64,000 bases of DNA from CAMYLY01 sp036397755 (lineage in GTDB: Bacteria; Gemmatimonadota; Gemmatimonadetes; Gemmatimonadales; GWC2-71-9). The position numbers and the translations under genes are program-made. Positions 56,714 through 64,000 of the stretch are shown in pieces. A model generated the notes under the pieces. That model was not told where the DNA came from. It saw only the letters and a list, made by a program, of their open reading frames with translations, and did not search any database. Position 1 is the stretch's first letter. Every line of letters begins with the position of its first letter. The stretch spans positions 16,039 to 80,038 of the forward strand of contig DASWII010000039.1 of assembly GCA_036397755.1 (NCBI GenBank), read 5' to 3'.

Positions 56714-59311
56714 TCAATTCCCGCTCGGCCCCAGGATCACCGCGTTGAGAAACAGGCGGTTGGCGCCGCGGAAGTACGCTCGGAAGTTCACGTCCTCCGC
56801 GAAGCTGATGACCCGGCCCCGGCCGACACGCTGCTCGTACAAGAAGACCGCGCCGGGCAATCGGCGACGCGACTCGTCCCACACGTGGCCGCTCATGAGG
56901 AGCGAGTCCGCTCCAGCGTACCGTGCGACCACACGACGCGACGACGAGGGCGGTCCGTCCGGTGCGAGATACAAGCGATCCGAATCCACCAACACCGGCA
57001 GCGTGCTCGCATCGTAGCCGGCCGAGAGCCAGTATCCGTGATCCAACTCGGCGCGCACGATCGCCCCCGGTACGTCATAACGCGTCGAATCCGCGCCCTC
57101 ATCGGTCTCGTACCAGTCCCTGAGCGCGATGAGGTCGAGCTGCTCGCGCGCGAAATCGGTGGCCGCGCCGATCGTCACCAGCGTCCCCCCCTCACGCACC
57201 CACTGCGCAACGCGTTCCACACCTCCCTCGCCCACGGCGGTTGCCAGCGCCTGTCCGGACACGCTGGGGATGACCAGCACGTTGAAGCGGTCGAGATCGG
57301 TCGAGGCGAGCGAACGGGTGCGCAACACGGTCGTCGGAATCTCGTACTGGCGGTCCAACGTGTACCACGCCCACCCGAACGAGTATGCGAAGACGGGGTC
57401 CTCGGCGAGGATTGCGATCGAGGCGGGAGCCAGGTTGAACGTATGGTCTCCGGACCCCAACGCCGGGAACCCGGGGTCGGACAACCCGCTGTTCACCGCC
57501 GCCACCTGGAGACCGTAACGCCGGGCAAGGTTGCGCACCGCGTCGTGCACGCCCGGGCCATTCTGCCCGACTCGAACGATGCCGGTCCCACTTCCGTAGG
57601 CGATTCCCGCGATTTGGGTGGGCGCGGTGAGGACGCCGACACGGTGGCCCGCCGCCCTCAGGTGGTAGAGGGCGGCGACGGACGCCGCACTCCGCCCGTC
57701 GAGCAGGTAGGCGTAACTCGCTTTCGGCGGCGGCACGACGCTACTCGCGGAGGCGTCGGGTTGCCATGGCGTCGAGGACGGGAGCTGTGGATCGCCGCTC
57801 CCGTAGACACCCACGTTGAAGAGGAGCGGGAGCGACCAGGCGGTAATATCGTAGAAGCGCGGGTTCTCGTCCCGATCCACGTACGCTCGCGCCTGTCGGA
57901 GGAAGTCTGCCGGAAGCTCGTTGGAGGGCTCGAGCAGCGAGCGCAGCAACCGATTCCGCGGCTGCGCCGCCTCGACCACGAAGGTGCCGCTCGGCAGTGT
58001 CAGTTGCGGCACAGCGCTGCCACTTCGGTCGCGCAGCCGTGATGCAGTGAGCGGGGCTTCCAGGACGCCCACTTCGATCCCGTTTCGCACCAAGAGGCTC
58101 GCCAGTTCCCGACGGAGCACCGGGTCCCCGTCCGGGCCGATGTAATAACGCCGGATCCCTTGCGCTCCATCCGCGACCGCCTGGCGGTGTGCCTCGTAAT
58201 ACTCCCGCTGCAGCTCTCGACGGCGGGCCACCGCGGTTCGAGCAGCGGTCCACGCCGCCACGTATTGTTGCTCGAGCGCGTCGGCCAGGGTCCGCACAGT
58301 CCGATCGGACCGCTCGAGGGCCAACCCTCGAGTGGACCCCTGCTCGTACAGCATACCCACCGCGCCCTGGTAGCTCCCATACGAGGTGGTGTAGCCCGGG
58401 TAGAAGTAGTTGTAACGCTCTCGGGTCATGTATTCGAACCCTGCGGAGTCGAACGCCGCCGCGTAGGCATTTCCGAATTCCTTGAACCATCGGAAGGCGT
58501 ACGGGGGGAAATATGGACCATACGGCTCGCCCGGCGGATCGAAGTAGAACTCCGCGTCGACGCCCATCTCATGGAGGTCCACCACCACCTGGGGTCGCCA
58601 CGCTTGCAGCGTCGGCACCCGCGCGCGGGTCTCACGCTGCGTGTGCGCGAACCAATCCCGATTGGTGTCGAAGTAGTAATGTCCGGTCCGGAACTTGAGC
58701 GCCTGCCAACTCGTGAAGTCGTTCGACCAGTCTTGGGGCTTCGCGCTGGACTCGCGGCCGACATTCTCGTGATTGATGTGGGTGTGCGCGTCGCGCCCGT
58801 CTGGGTTGAGCATCGGGTCGATCAGGATGACCGCGTTGCGGAGCACCTCGAGTGTCGCCGGGTCCGAACTCGTCGTCAGGTGCTCGAGCAGTTTGAGCGC
58901 TCCCTCGCTGCCCGACAATTCGAACCCGTGGATGGATCCGCCGTACCAGAGGATCACTGGTTGGTCCTCTAACAGCGCATCTATCTCCTGGGGAGGGAGG
59001 CGACGCGGATCGCCCAACCGCTGTGCCACCGCCTGGATCGTCTCGAGCCGCGCGTGGTTCTCCGGAGCCGTCACGATCGCCACCGGGAGCGGCCGCCCCT
59101 CCCATGACTGGCCCTGGATCTGGACGACGACCCTGTCCGACGCCTGATCCAGCGCACGCAGATAGGTCAGCATCTGGTGATGCTCGGTGATGCGCTCACC
59201 GAACCGGTGCCCCGTCACCTCACGAAAGGTCGGTGCCTGTGCCGCGGCCGTAGGCGACCGGGCTGCGAGCATGGCAATCACAAGCATCGGGAAACGAGAC
59301 GATTGGCGCAT
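56714..59311 (-). CDS. M14-family zinc carboxypeptidase, exported
   Basis: 865 residues with leader MRQSSRFPMLVIAMLAARSP then TAAAQ. The M14 zinc site shows ILWYGGSIHGFELSGSEGAL (H-x-x-E), DPMLNPDGRDAHTHINHENV and the third ligand VVVDLHEMGVDAEFY. The catalytic domain ends near residue 350, and the remaining 500 residues include a region similar to glutamine-amidotransferase-like/beta domains (YGLQVAAVNSGLSDPGFPAL, VIPSVSGQALATAV). It cleaves C-terminal residues from peptides in the periplasm or outside the cell. ATG 59311 is taken for the leader. Confidence 0.93.
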   Translation of the reverse strand: MRQSSRFPMLVIAMLAARSPTAAAQAPTFREVTGHRFGERITEHHQMLTYLRALDQASDRVVVQIQGQSWEGRPLPVAIVTAPENHARLETIQAVAQRLGDPRRLPPQEIDALLEDQPVILWYGGSIHGFELSGSEGALKLLEHLTTSSDPATLEVLRNAVILIDPMLNPDGRDAHTHINHENVGRESSAKPQDWSNDFTSWQALKFRTGHYYFDTNRDWFAHTQRETRARVPTLQAWRPQVVVDLHEMGVDAEFYFDPPGEPYGPYFPPYAFRWFKEFGNAYAAAFDSAGFEYMTRERYNYFYPGYTTSYGSYQGAVGMLYEQGSTRGLALERSDRTVRTLADALEQQYVAAWTAARTAVARRRELQREYYEAHRQAVADGAQGIRRYYIGPDGDPVLRRELASLLVRNGIEVGVLEAPLTASRLRDRSGSAVPQLTLPSGTFVVEAAQPRNRLLRSLLEPSNELPADFLRQARAYVDRDENPRFYDITAWSLPLLFNVGVYGSGDPQLPSSTPWQPDASASSVVPPPKASYAYLLDGRSAASVAALYHLRAAGHRVGVLTAPTQIAGIAYGSGTGIVRVGQNGPGVHDAVRNLARRYGLQVAAVNSGLSDPGFPALGSGDHTFNLAPASIAILAEDPVFAYSFGWAWYTLDRQYEIPTTVLRTRSLASTDLDRFNVLVIPSVSGQALATAVGEGGVERVAQWVREGGTLVTIGAATDFAREQLDLIALRDWYETDEGADSTRYDVPGAIVRAELDHGYWLSAGYDASTLPVLVDSDRLYLAPDGPPSSSRRVVARYAGADSLLMSGHVWDESRRRLPGAVFLYEQRVGRGRVISFAEDVNFRAYFRGANRLFLNAVILGPSGN

Positions 59312-59343
59312 GATGCAGACCCCTCGGTTGTATGGCATCCTGT

Positions 59344-59395
59344 CGTACGTAGTACGTCGCATGTGGTAGTATCTCCCCCGGCGTGGCGCTGTCAA
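59344..59395 (-). promoter_or_regulatory. Promoter and dyad upstream of the M14 carboxypeptidase gene
   Basis: On the minus strand TTGACA (59390-59395), 16 bases and GATACT (59368-59373) form a sigma70-type promoter. Downstream lies CGTAC-TAC-GTACG (59344-59356), an inverted repeat that includes TACTACGTAC. This differs by one base from TACTAGGTAC in the BlaI operator at 41545, so BlaI-type control is possible. Confidence 0.55.
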
Positions 59396-59411
59396 TCAGG
59401 GCGTAAATCCA

Positions 59412-59600
59412 CGGCTGAAGCCGCCACTCGGCATCTGCCGCTGAAGCGGCGGGGGGCTGCTCGCCCCGTCGGTTTACCGACAGGGGCGGAGCCGCGAGTT
59501 CACTCGTGGCCCATCCCCCGGTCGTTCACGACGCGTGATTCGGCGGCTGAAGCCGCCGCTCGGCGCCTGCCGCTGAAGCGGCGGGCGGCTGCTCGCCCCG
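59412..59600. repeat. REP-like repeat pair with stem-loops
   Basis: Two direct 57-bp copies (59412-59468 and 59544-59600) agree at 53 of 57 bases. Each contains GGCT-GA-AGCC and CCGCT-GA-AGCGG stems. The spacer adds GTCGG-TTTA-CCGAC (59468-59481) and CGAG-TTCA-CTCG stems. Such hairpin arrays resemble REP/BIME elements mobilised by RAYT-type transposases; no transposase is in the window. Confidence 0.85.
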
Positions 59601-59640
59601 AACGTCGCAATTCCGCCCAGATGCTGCGGGGCCGGAACTC

Positions 59641-59683
59641 CGCGGGGACATCGCCCCCCAGGCAGGGGGCGATGTCCCCCGCG
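59641..59683 (-). terminator. Long GC-rich hairpin after the TTHB210-like gene
   Basis: The left arm (59641-59658, ending CATCGCCCCC) pairs with the right arm (59665-59683, starting GGGGGCGATG) across a six-base loop, with a single-base bulge. It ends four bases past the stop of the 59688 gene on the minus strand. No T-run follows. A terminator or mRNA stabiliser is likely. Confidence 0.6.
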
Positions 59684-59687
59684 GGCG

Positions 59688-60473
59688 CTACTCCGACGTC
59701 GCGGTCCGGAACACGAAGCGGTACGCCTGCGTGGCTTCGTCGAACACGGCCTGGAATCCACCGGGCCATTCCGTCACGACACCGGCGTCGGGAACCTGCG
59801 GTACGTCCAATGTGAAGCTCTGTGCCTGCCGCAGCATGGCCTGGCTGATCATGGGCTCCACGGAGATGAGGGCTTCGTCATAGTAGCCCACGATCATCGT
59901 GCCACCAAACAGATCCGTCTCCTCGAGTTGGTCGGCCCGCATGGCGTGCATGCCCATGAGCGGGACACACAGGCCGATCAATGTGCCCATCCCGGGGATG
60001 TCGATGTCGGGAAGCACGTACCCGACCGGGGCGGCGGCCGGCTTCTCCAAGTCGGCACAATCGATCGCCGCGATAGCCTCCGGCGTCTGCGAGAAGAAAT
60101 GGAAATCGAAATGCGGCGTCAGAAAAAGCGCCGGCGGGTGCCCGTGCGGCTCCCAGTTCATGCTGAGGTGGTCGAACCCGGTGGCCGTACGAACCTCATC
60201 GGGCAGCCGCAACACGGCGATGGGTTGCGGCGGCCAGACCATCTCGCCTCCGGCAGGCGCACCGTTGATCGTGGCCAGTGGAATCGTGGCCCCGAACTCG
60301 ACGACGTCCGCGCCGGCAACCGTGCCCCAGGTGCACACCTGGCCCCCGAACACGTCGCCGCACTCGCCCAGGGCGGTTTGAGGAGGCGGGGCGCTCTCAC
60401 GCGCACAGCCGGCGAGAACGACAATGGGCAGCACGAGCGCCGCGCGGCGCAGGGACCTTTCTCCAGCCAACAT
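59688..60473 (-). CDS. TTHB210-like (DUF5602-type) lipoprotein
   Basis: 261 residues. The leader with lipobox RAALVLPIVVLAGC (Cys in AGCAR) precedes a single domain whose centre reads NWEPHGHPPALFLTPHFDFH then FFSQTP. This His/Phe-rich motif I associate with the TTHB210-like group. A Cys pair (ECGDVFGGQVC) lies near the N-terminus. It is extracellular or membrane-anchored; the His-rich motif could bind metal. The REP-like array and hairpin follow its 3' end. Family call is from memory, moderate. Confidence 0.75.
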   Translation of the reverse strand: MLAGERSLRRAALVLPIVVLAGCARESAPPPQTALGECGDVFGGQVCTWGTVAGADVVEFGATIPLATINGAPAGGEMVWPPQPIAVLRLPDEVRTATGFDHLSMNWEPHGHPPALFLTPHFDFHFFSQTPEAIAAIDCADLEKPAAAPVGYVLPDIDIPGMGTLIGLCVPLMGMHAMRADQLEETDLFGGTMIVGYYDEALISVEPMISQAMLRQAQSFTLDVPQVPDAGVVTEWPGGFQAVFDEATQAYRFVFRTATSE

Positions 60474-60667
60474 GGCAAACTCCGGGAGGGGGAAGGGCTG
60501 AATATGGTTGACGCGGAGATCGCGCGTAAGTCGCCCTGCGCACCGCTCGTACCGGGCACCGCACCAGCGTTTCGCGCAAAGTTCCCGCCTCCCTCACGAA
60601 TTCTTCACGGAACCTGACAAGATTGCGGACTTGCAGAAGCAACCACGTCTCTTCCGGAGATGTCGCA

Positions 60668-60850
60668 ATGCCCGTCCTGGAACTCACAGCCGAGCAGGCC
60701 GAAGTCCTGGCCTACGCCCTCGACAGCTATCTGTCTGACCTGCGAATGGAAATCGCCGACACCGACGCCAAGGACTTCCGCGACAACTTGAAGCACCGCA
60801 AGGCCCTGTTGGCGGAGGTCCTCAGCGCGATTCAGGCGCCGCACCGATGA
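60668..60850 (+). CDS. Small protein coupled to the pyrophosphatase gene
   Basis: 60 residues starting MPVLELTAEQAEVLAYALDS, then YLSDLRMEIADTDAKDFRDN and LKHRKALLAEVLSAIQAPHR. It is a soluble all-helical protein with a hydrophobic face. ATG 60668 follows CCGGAGATGT, a weak ribosome site. The stop overlaps hppA by four bases (ATGA). It may regulate or assemble the pump; no function is known to me. Confidence 0.8.
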   Translation: MPVLELTAEQAEVLAYALDSYLSDLRMEIADTDAKDFRDNLKHRKALLAEVLSAIQAPHR

Positions 60851-63270
60851 GGCGCCCTTCGCTCGCCGCTGCCCGCAGCCTGTTGACCATCGCCGGCGCT
60901 TTGACCCTACCGGCACTCGCCCGCGCCCAAGCCGCGCCACACGTTCCGGGTGGCGAGGTCAACCTCCAGCTGCCCTCCCTCGCGCAGGGCGACTTCCTCG
61001 GCCTCACGGGGTCCCAGATCCTGTACTCCGGACTCGGGGTGTGCCTCCTGGGCTTGTTGTTCGGGTTCACCACCTACCATCAGGTACGCCGCCTCCCCGT
61101 CCACCAGGCGATGTCCGAGGTCGCCGATCTCATCTACACGACCTGCAAGACCTACCTCCTCCAGCAAGGCCGCCTGCTGCTCCTGCTCGAGCTGTTCATC
61201 GGCACGGTGATTGTCCTGTACTTCGCGATGATCGGGTTCGCGGTGCACAAGATCGGCATCATCCTCCTGTTCAGTCTCATCGGGATGGGCGGGAGCTTCG
61301 GCGTCGCGTGGTACGGCATCCGCATCAACACGCTCGCCAACTCGCGCACGGCCTTTGCCAGCCTCACCGGCCGCGCGTACCCGGTCTACGAGATCCCGAT
61401 CCACGCGGGGATGAGCGTCGGGATGATGCTCATCAGCGTAGAGCTGTTGTTCATGCTCGCGATTCTTTTGTTCGTGCCGGGCGACTATGCGGGACCGTGT
61501 TTTCTCGGCTTCGCGATCGGCGAGTCCCTGGGCGCTGCGGCCCTGCGAATCGCCGGCGGGATCTTCACGAAGATCGCCGACATCGGCTCGGACCTGATGA
61601 AGATCGTCTTCAACATCAAGGAGGACGACGCGCGGAACCCCGGCGTGATCGCCGACTGCACCGGCGATAACGCTGGTGACTCGGTGGGTCCCACCGCCGA
61701 CGGATTCGAGACCTACGGCGTGACCGGCGTCGCCCTGATCTCGTTCATCCTGCTCGCCGTACCCGAACCGATCGTGCAGGTCCGCCTACTGGTCTGGATC
61801 TTCCTCATGCGCGTCGTGATGGTGCTGGCGTCCGGGTTGTCGTACGCCATCAGCAACGCCATCGCGCGCTCGCGGTTCGCGACGGCGGAGTCGGTGCATT
61901 TCGAAGGCCTCCTCACCCAGTTGGTATGGCTCACCTCGATCGTCTCCCTCATCCTCACCTATGTGGTATCGTGGCTGGTGATGCGCGACCTGGGCGACGG
62001 GGCGCTCTGGTGGCAGCTCGCAACGGTCATCACCTGCGGCACGTTGGCCGGTGCGGTGATTCCCGAGCTCGTGAAGATCTTCACGTCGACCCGCTCCAAG
62101 CACGTCAGGGAGGTGGTGACGGCGTCGCAAGAGGGCGGCGCGTCGCTCAACATCCTCTCCGGATTCGTCGCCGGGAACTACAGCGCGTATTGGCTGGGCC
62201 TGGCCATCACCACCCTCATGACCATTGCGTACCTGGTGAGCCTGGAGGGACTCGGCACGCTCATGGTGGCGCCGGCGGTGTTCGCGTTCGGCCTCGTGGC
62301 GTTCGGGTTCCTGGGCATGGGACCCGTGACCATCGCGGTGGACTCCTACGGGCCGGTCACCGACAATGCGCAGTCGATCTACGAGCTATCGATGATCGAG
62401 TCGCTGCCCGGGATCGCGGAAGAGATTCAGCGCGACTTCGGATTCACCCCGGTGTTCGCGCGGGCCAAGGAGCTCCTGGAGGAGAACGACGGCGCGGGCA
62501 ACACGTTCAAGGCCACGGCCAAACCCGTGTTGATCGGCACGGCGGTGGTCGGGGCCACCACCATGATCTTCTCCATCATCATGGCCCTGACCGAGGGGCT
62601 CACGGTGCAGATCGATCGGCTATCGATCCTGCACCCCCCCTTCCTGCTGGGCATGATCACCGGCGGCGCCATGATCTACTGGTTCACGGGCGCGGCCACG
62701 CAGGCGGTGACCTCGGGGGCCTACCGCGCGGTCGAGTTCATCAAGGCGAACATTCGCCTGGAGGGCTCGGAGCGGGCCTCGATGGCCGACAGCATTCGCG
62801 TCGTGGAGATCTGCACGCAGTACGCGCAGCGCGGGATGCTCAACATCTTCCTCGCGGTATTCTTCTCCACCCTCGCGTTCGCGTTCGTCGAGCCGTTCTT
62901 CTTCATCGGCTACCTCATCGCGATCGCCATCTTCGGCCTGTTCCAGGCGATCTTCATGGCCAACGCGGGCGGTGCATGGGACAACGCCAAGAAGATCGTG
63001 GAGACGGAACTCAAGCAGAAAGGCACGGCGCTGCACGCGGCCTCGATCGTGGGCGACACGGTCGGCGACCCCTTCAAGGACACGTCCTCGGTCGCGCTCA
63101 ATCCGGTCATCAAGTTCACGACACTCTTCGGCCTGCTGGCGGTGGAACTGGGGGTCTACCTCGCGGCCGAGCGTGGCGCAACGCTCGGCTTCGTTCTGGC
63201 AACGTTGTTCTTCGTCGTCGGACTCACATTCGTGTGGCGATCGTTCTACGCGATGCGGATCGGGAAGTGA
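60847..63270 (+). CDS. hppA: Membrane-bound ion-translocating pyrophosphatase
   Basis: 807 residues, with about 16 membrane helices and an N-terminal signal-like helix. It couples pyrophosphate hydrolysis to H+ or Na+ transport. Catalytic motifs are recognisable but divergent: KEDDARNPGVIADCTGDNAG, DSVGPTADGFETYGVT (usual form [21 protein letters not shown]), VAFGFLGMGPVTIAVDSYGP, and GDPFKDTSSVALNPVIKFTT. GNTFKATAK has Lys555 where K+-dependent enzymes have Ala, indicating a K+-independent type; the +3 residue is Ala rather than the usual Thr. H+ versus Na+ specificity cannot be read. Confidence 0.94.
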   Translation: MRRPSLAAARSLLTIAGALTLPALARAQAAPHVPGGEVNLQLPSLAQGDFLGLTGSQILYSGLGVCLLGLLFGFTTYHQVRRLPVHQAMSEVADLIYTTCKTYLLQQGRLLLLLELFIGTVIVLYFAMIGFAVHKIGIILLFSLIGMGGSFGVAWYGIRINTLANSRTAFASLTGRAYPVYEIPIHAGMSVGMMLISVELLFMLAILLFVPGDYAGPCFLGFAIGESLGAAALRIAGGIFTKIADIGSDLMKIVFNIKEDDARNPGVIADCTGDNAGDSVGPTADGFETYGVTGVALISFILLAVPEPIVQVRLLVWIFLMRVVMVLASGLSYAISNAIARSRFATAESVHFEGLLTQLVWLTSIVSLILTYVVSWLVMRDLGDGALWWQLATVITCGTLAGAVIPELVKIFTSTRSKHVREVVTASQEGGASLNILSGFVAGNYSAYWLGLAITTLMTIAYLVSLEGLGTLMVAPAVFAFGLVAFGFLGMGPVTIAVDSYGPVTDNAQSIYELSMIESLPGIAEEIQRDFGFTPVFARAKELLEENDGAGNTFKATAKPVLIGTAVVGATTMIFSIIMALTEGLTVQIDRLSILHPPFLLGMITGGAMIYWFTGAATQAVTSGAYRAVEFIKANIRLEGSERASMADSIRVVEICTQYAQRGMLNIFLAVFFSTLAFAFVEPFFFIGYLIAIAIFGLFQAIFMANAGGAWDNAKKIVETELKQKGTALHAASIVGDTVGDPFKDTSSVALNPVIKFTTLFGLLAVELGVYLAAERGATLGFVLATLFFVVGLTFVWRSFYAMRIGK

Positions 63271-63271
63271 G

Positions 63272-63336
63272 GAGACGGGAGGAAGACGGGACAAGACGGG
63301 ACAAGACGGGAGAGGATGGGAGGAGACAGCGACCGG
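63272..63336. repeat. Degenerate GACGGGA short repeat after hppA
   Basis: A stretch built from GACGGGA(C/G)-type units (AGACGGGAC twice, AGACGGGAG twice, GGATGGGAGG) starts right after the hppA stop. It belongs to the same class of purine-rich 7-10 bp repeats found at other gene ends in the window. Confidence 0.75.
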
Positions 63337-63399
63337 CCTTGTCTTTGGGGTGCTGAGGAACCACTATCTCTCAGTCACCACATCTTCTGGAGGCCTCCC

Positions 63400-64000
63400 G
63401 TGCGTTTCGTACCTCTGATGCTTGCCGCTTCACTGTTCGCCACCACCGCCGCCGCCCAGGACGCCGATCGCAGCGTCGCCGATGGCGGCATCCACGTCGC
63501 GGGCTGGAAGGGCCGCGTGGACCGGCGGCCCCTGTCGCAAGGCAAAACGATTGCCGATTCCCGATTCACCGCCACCGAGGGCGGCTTCCGCCTGTCCGTC
63601 GGTCCGGCCGGCAACTTCTGGAACCCCGCCAACGTCGCGCGCGGGAACTATGAGGTGAAAGCCACGTTCCGCGAGCACGCGATGGCGGCGTCCCATCCGC
63701 ACTCCTACGGCATCTTCATCGGCGGTGCCAACCTCGAGTCGGACACCGAAACCCTGATGTACTGTATCGCCTACGGTACCGGCGTGTTCTCGGTGAAGAC
63801 GTTCCATGGCGCCAATGTCATCACCCTCGTGGACCGTGAGGCCAGTCCGGCACTCCACAAGGCCGGCGCCAACGGCGAGTCGACCAACGAGATCGGCTGG
63901 CGGGTGCAGGATGGCTCAGCGTCGTGCGTCATCAACGGCACCGTGGTTAAGACGTTTGCACGAGGCGAGGTCGTCGCCGGCGACAAGTTGACATCCACCG
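63400..64000 (+). CDS. Exported protein, partial (right edge)
   Basis: At least 200 residues from GTG 63400; TGGAGG lies six bases upstream. Signal peptide MRFVPLMLAASLFATTAAAQ. The mature part reads GGIHVAGWKGRVDRRPLSQG, KATFREHAMAASHPHSYGIF, IGGANLESDTETLMYCIAYG, TGVFSVKTFHGANVITLVDR. These beta-strand-rich segments and WNPANVARGNYEVKATF resemble concanavalin-like or family-16-type beta-sandwich proteins. The C-terminus is beyond the window, so function is unknown. Confidence 0.85.
   Translation, partial: MRFVPLMLAASLFATTAAAQDADRSVADGGIHVAGWKGRVDRRPLSQGKTIADSRFTATEGGFRLSVGPAGNFWNPANVARGNYEVKATFREHAMAASHPHSYGIFIGGANLESDTETLMYCIAYGTGVFSVKTFHGANVITLVDREASPALHKAGANGESTNEIGWRVQDGSASCVINGTVVKTFARGEVVAGDKLTST

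Overview
The window is GC-rich, densely coded bacterial DNA with short intergenic gaps and long runs of same-strand genes that overlap by 1 to 14 bases. The gene mix points to a free-living Gram-negative aerobe. It includes many signal-peptide and lipoprotein exports, a Ser/Thr kinase fused to TPR repeats, beta-propeller proteins, a BlaI/BlaR1-type pair with a TonB-plug tail, two ECF sigma operons, an RND efflux operon and a membrane pyrophosphatase. This composition resembles Gemmatimonadota; that is an inference from gene content, not a phylogenetic test. No rRNA, tRNA, CRISPR array or intact transposase was found.

Layout. 0-5.6 kb: thiC (cut by the left edge) under a TPP riboswitch, a Spy/CpxP-like protein, an M20 amidase, a type II NADH dehydrogenase, a lipoprotein and a cupin. 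5.6-9.0 kb: a three-gene, translationally coupled operon of C39-like peptidase, RLAN/RimK ATP-grasp ligase and GCS2-type carboxylate-amine ligase. 9.0-11.7 kb: AmmeMemoRadiSam proteins (radical SAM plus AMMECR1) and an MscS channel. 11.7-14.3 kb: an accessory island with two PIN-toxin/RHH-antitoxin modules, a decayed third antitoxin, and propeller-gene remnants on both sides. 14.3-25.6 kb: a membrane protein, M20 and M3 peptidases, a PEGA protein, a GMC oxidoreductase with its Tat-exported small subunit, and an outer-membrane barrel with a lipoprotein.

25.9-28.8 kb: an ECF sigma operon in which the anti-sigma-like protein and the last exported protein both carry glycogen-binding (CBM48/AMPK-type) domains. 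This is the strongest candidate for an undescribed system. 28.9-33.1 kb: a carboxypeptidase-regulatory-like protein and a kinase-TPR gene split by a one-base frameshift in a run of five G. 33.2-37.6 kb: a four-gene 2-oxoacid:ferredoxin oxidoreductase operon that includes a fused NAD(P)H/FAD/4Fe-4S subunit.

37.7-54.3 kb: a small Cys-rich ORF, a multicopper oxidase with permuted copper motifs, BlaI plus an M56-plug fusion behind a clear promoter/operator, and a five-gene RND operon (adaptor, TolC, two permeases, propeller lipoprotein) flanked by two paralogous propeller genes. 54.4-64 kb: an ECF sigma/anti-sigma/PDZ operon, an M14 carboxypeptidase, REP-like repeats, a TTHB210-like lipoprotein, a 60-residue protein coupled to a divergent H+/Na+ pyrophosphatase, and a partial secreted protein at the right edge. 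Short 7-8 bp tandem repeats mark several gene 3' ends and in one case supply the stop codon.
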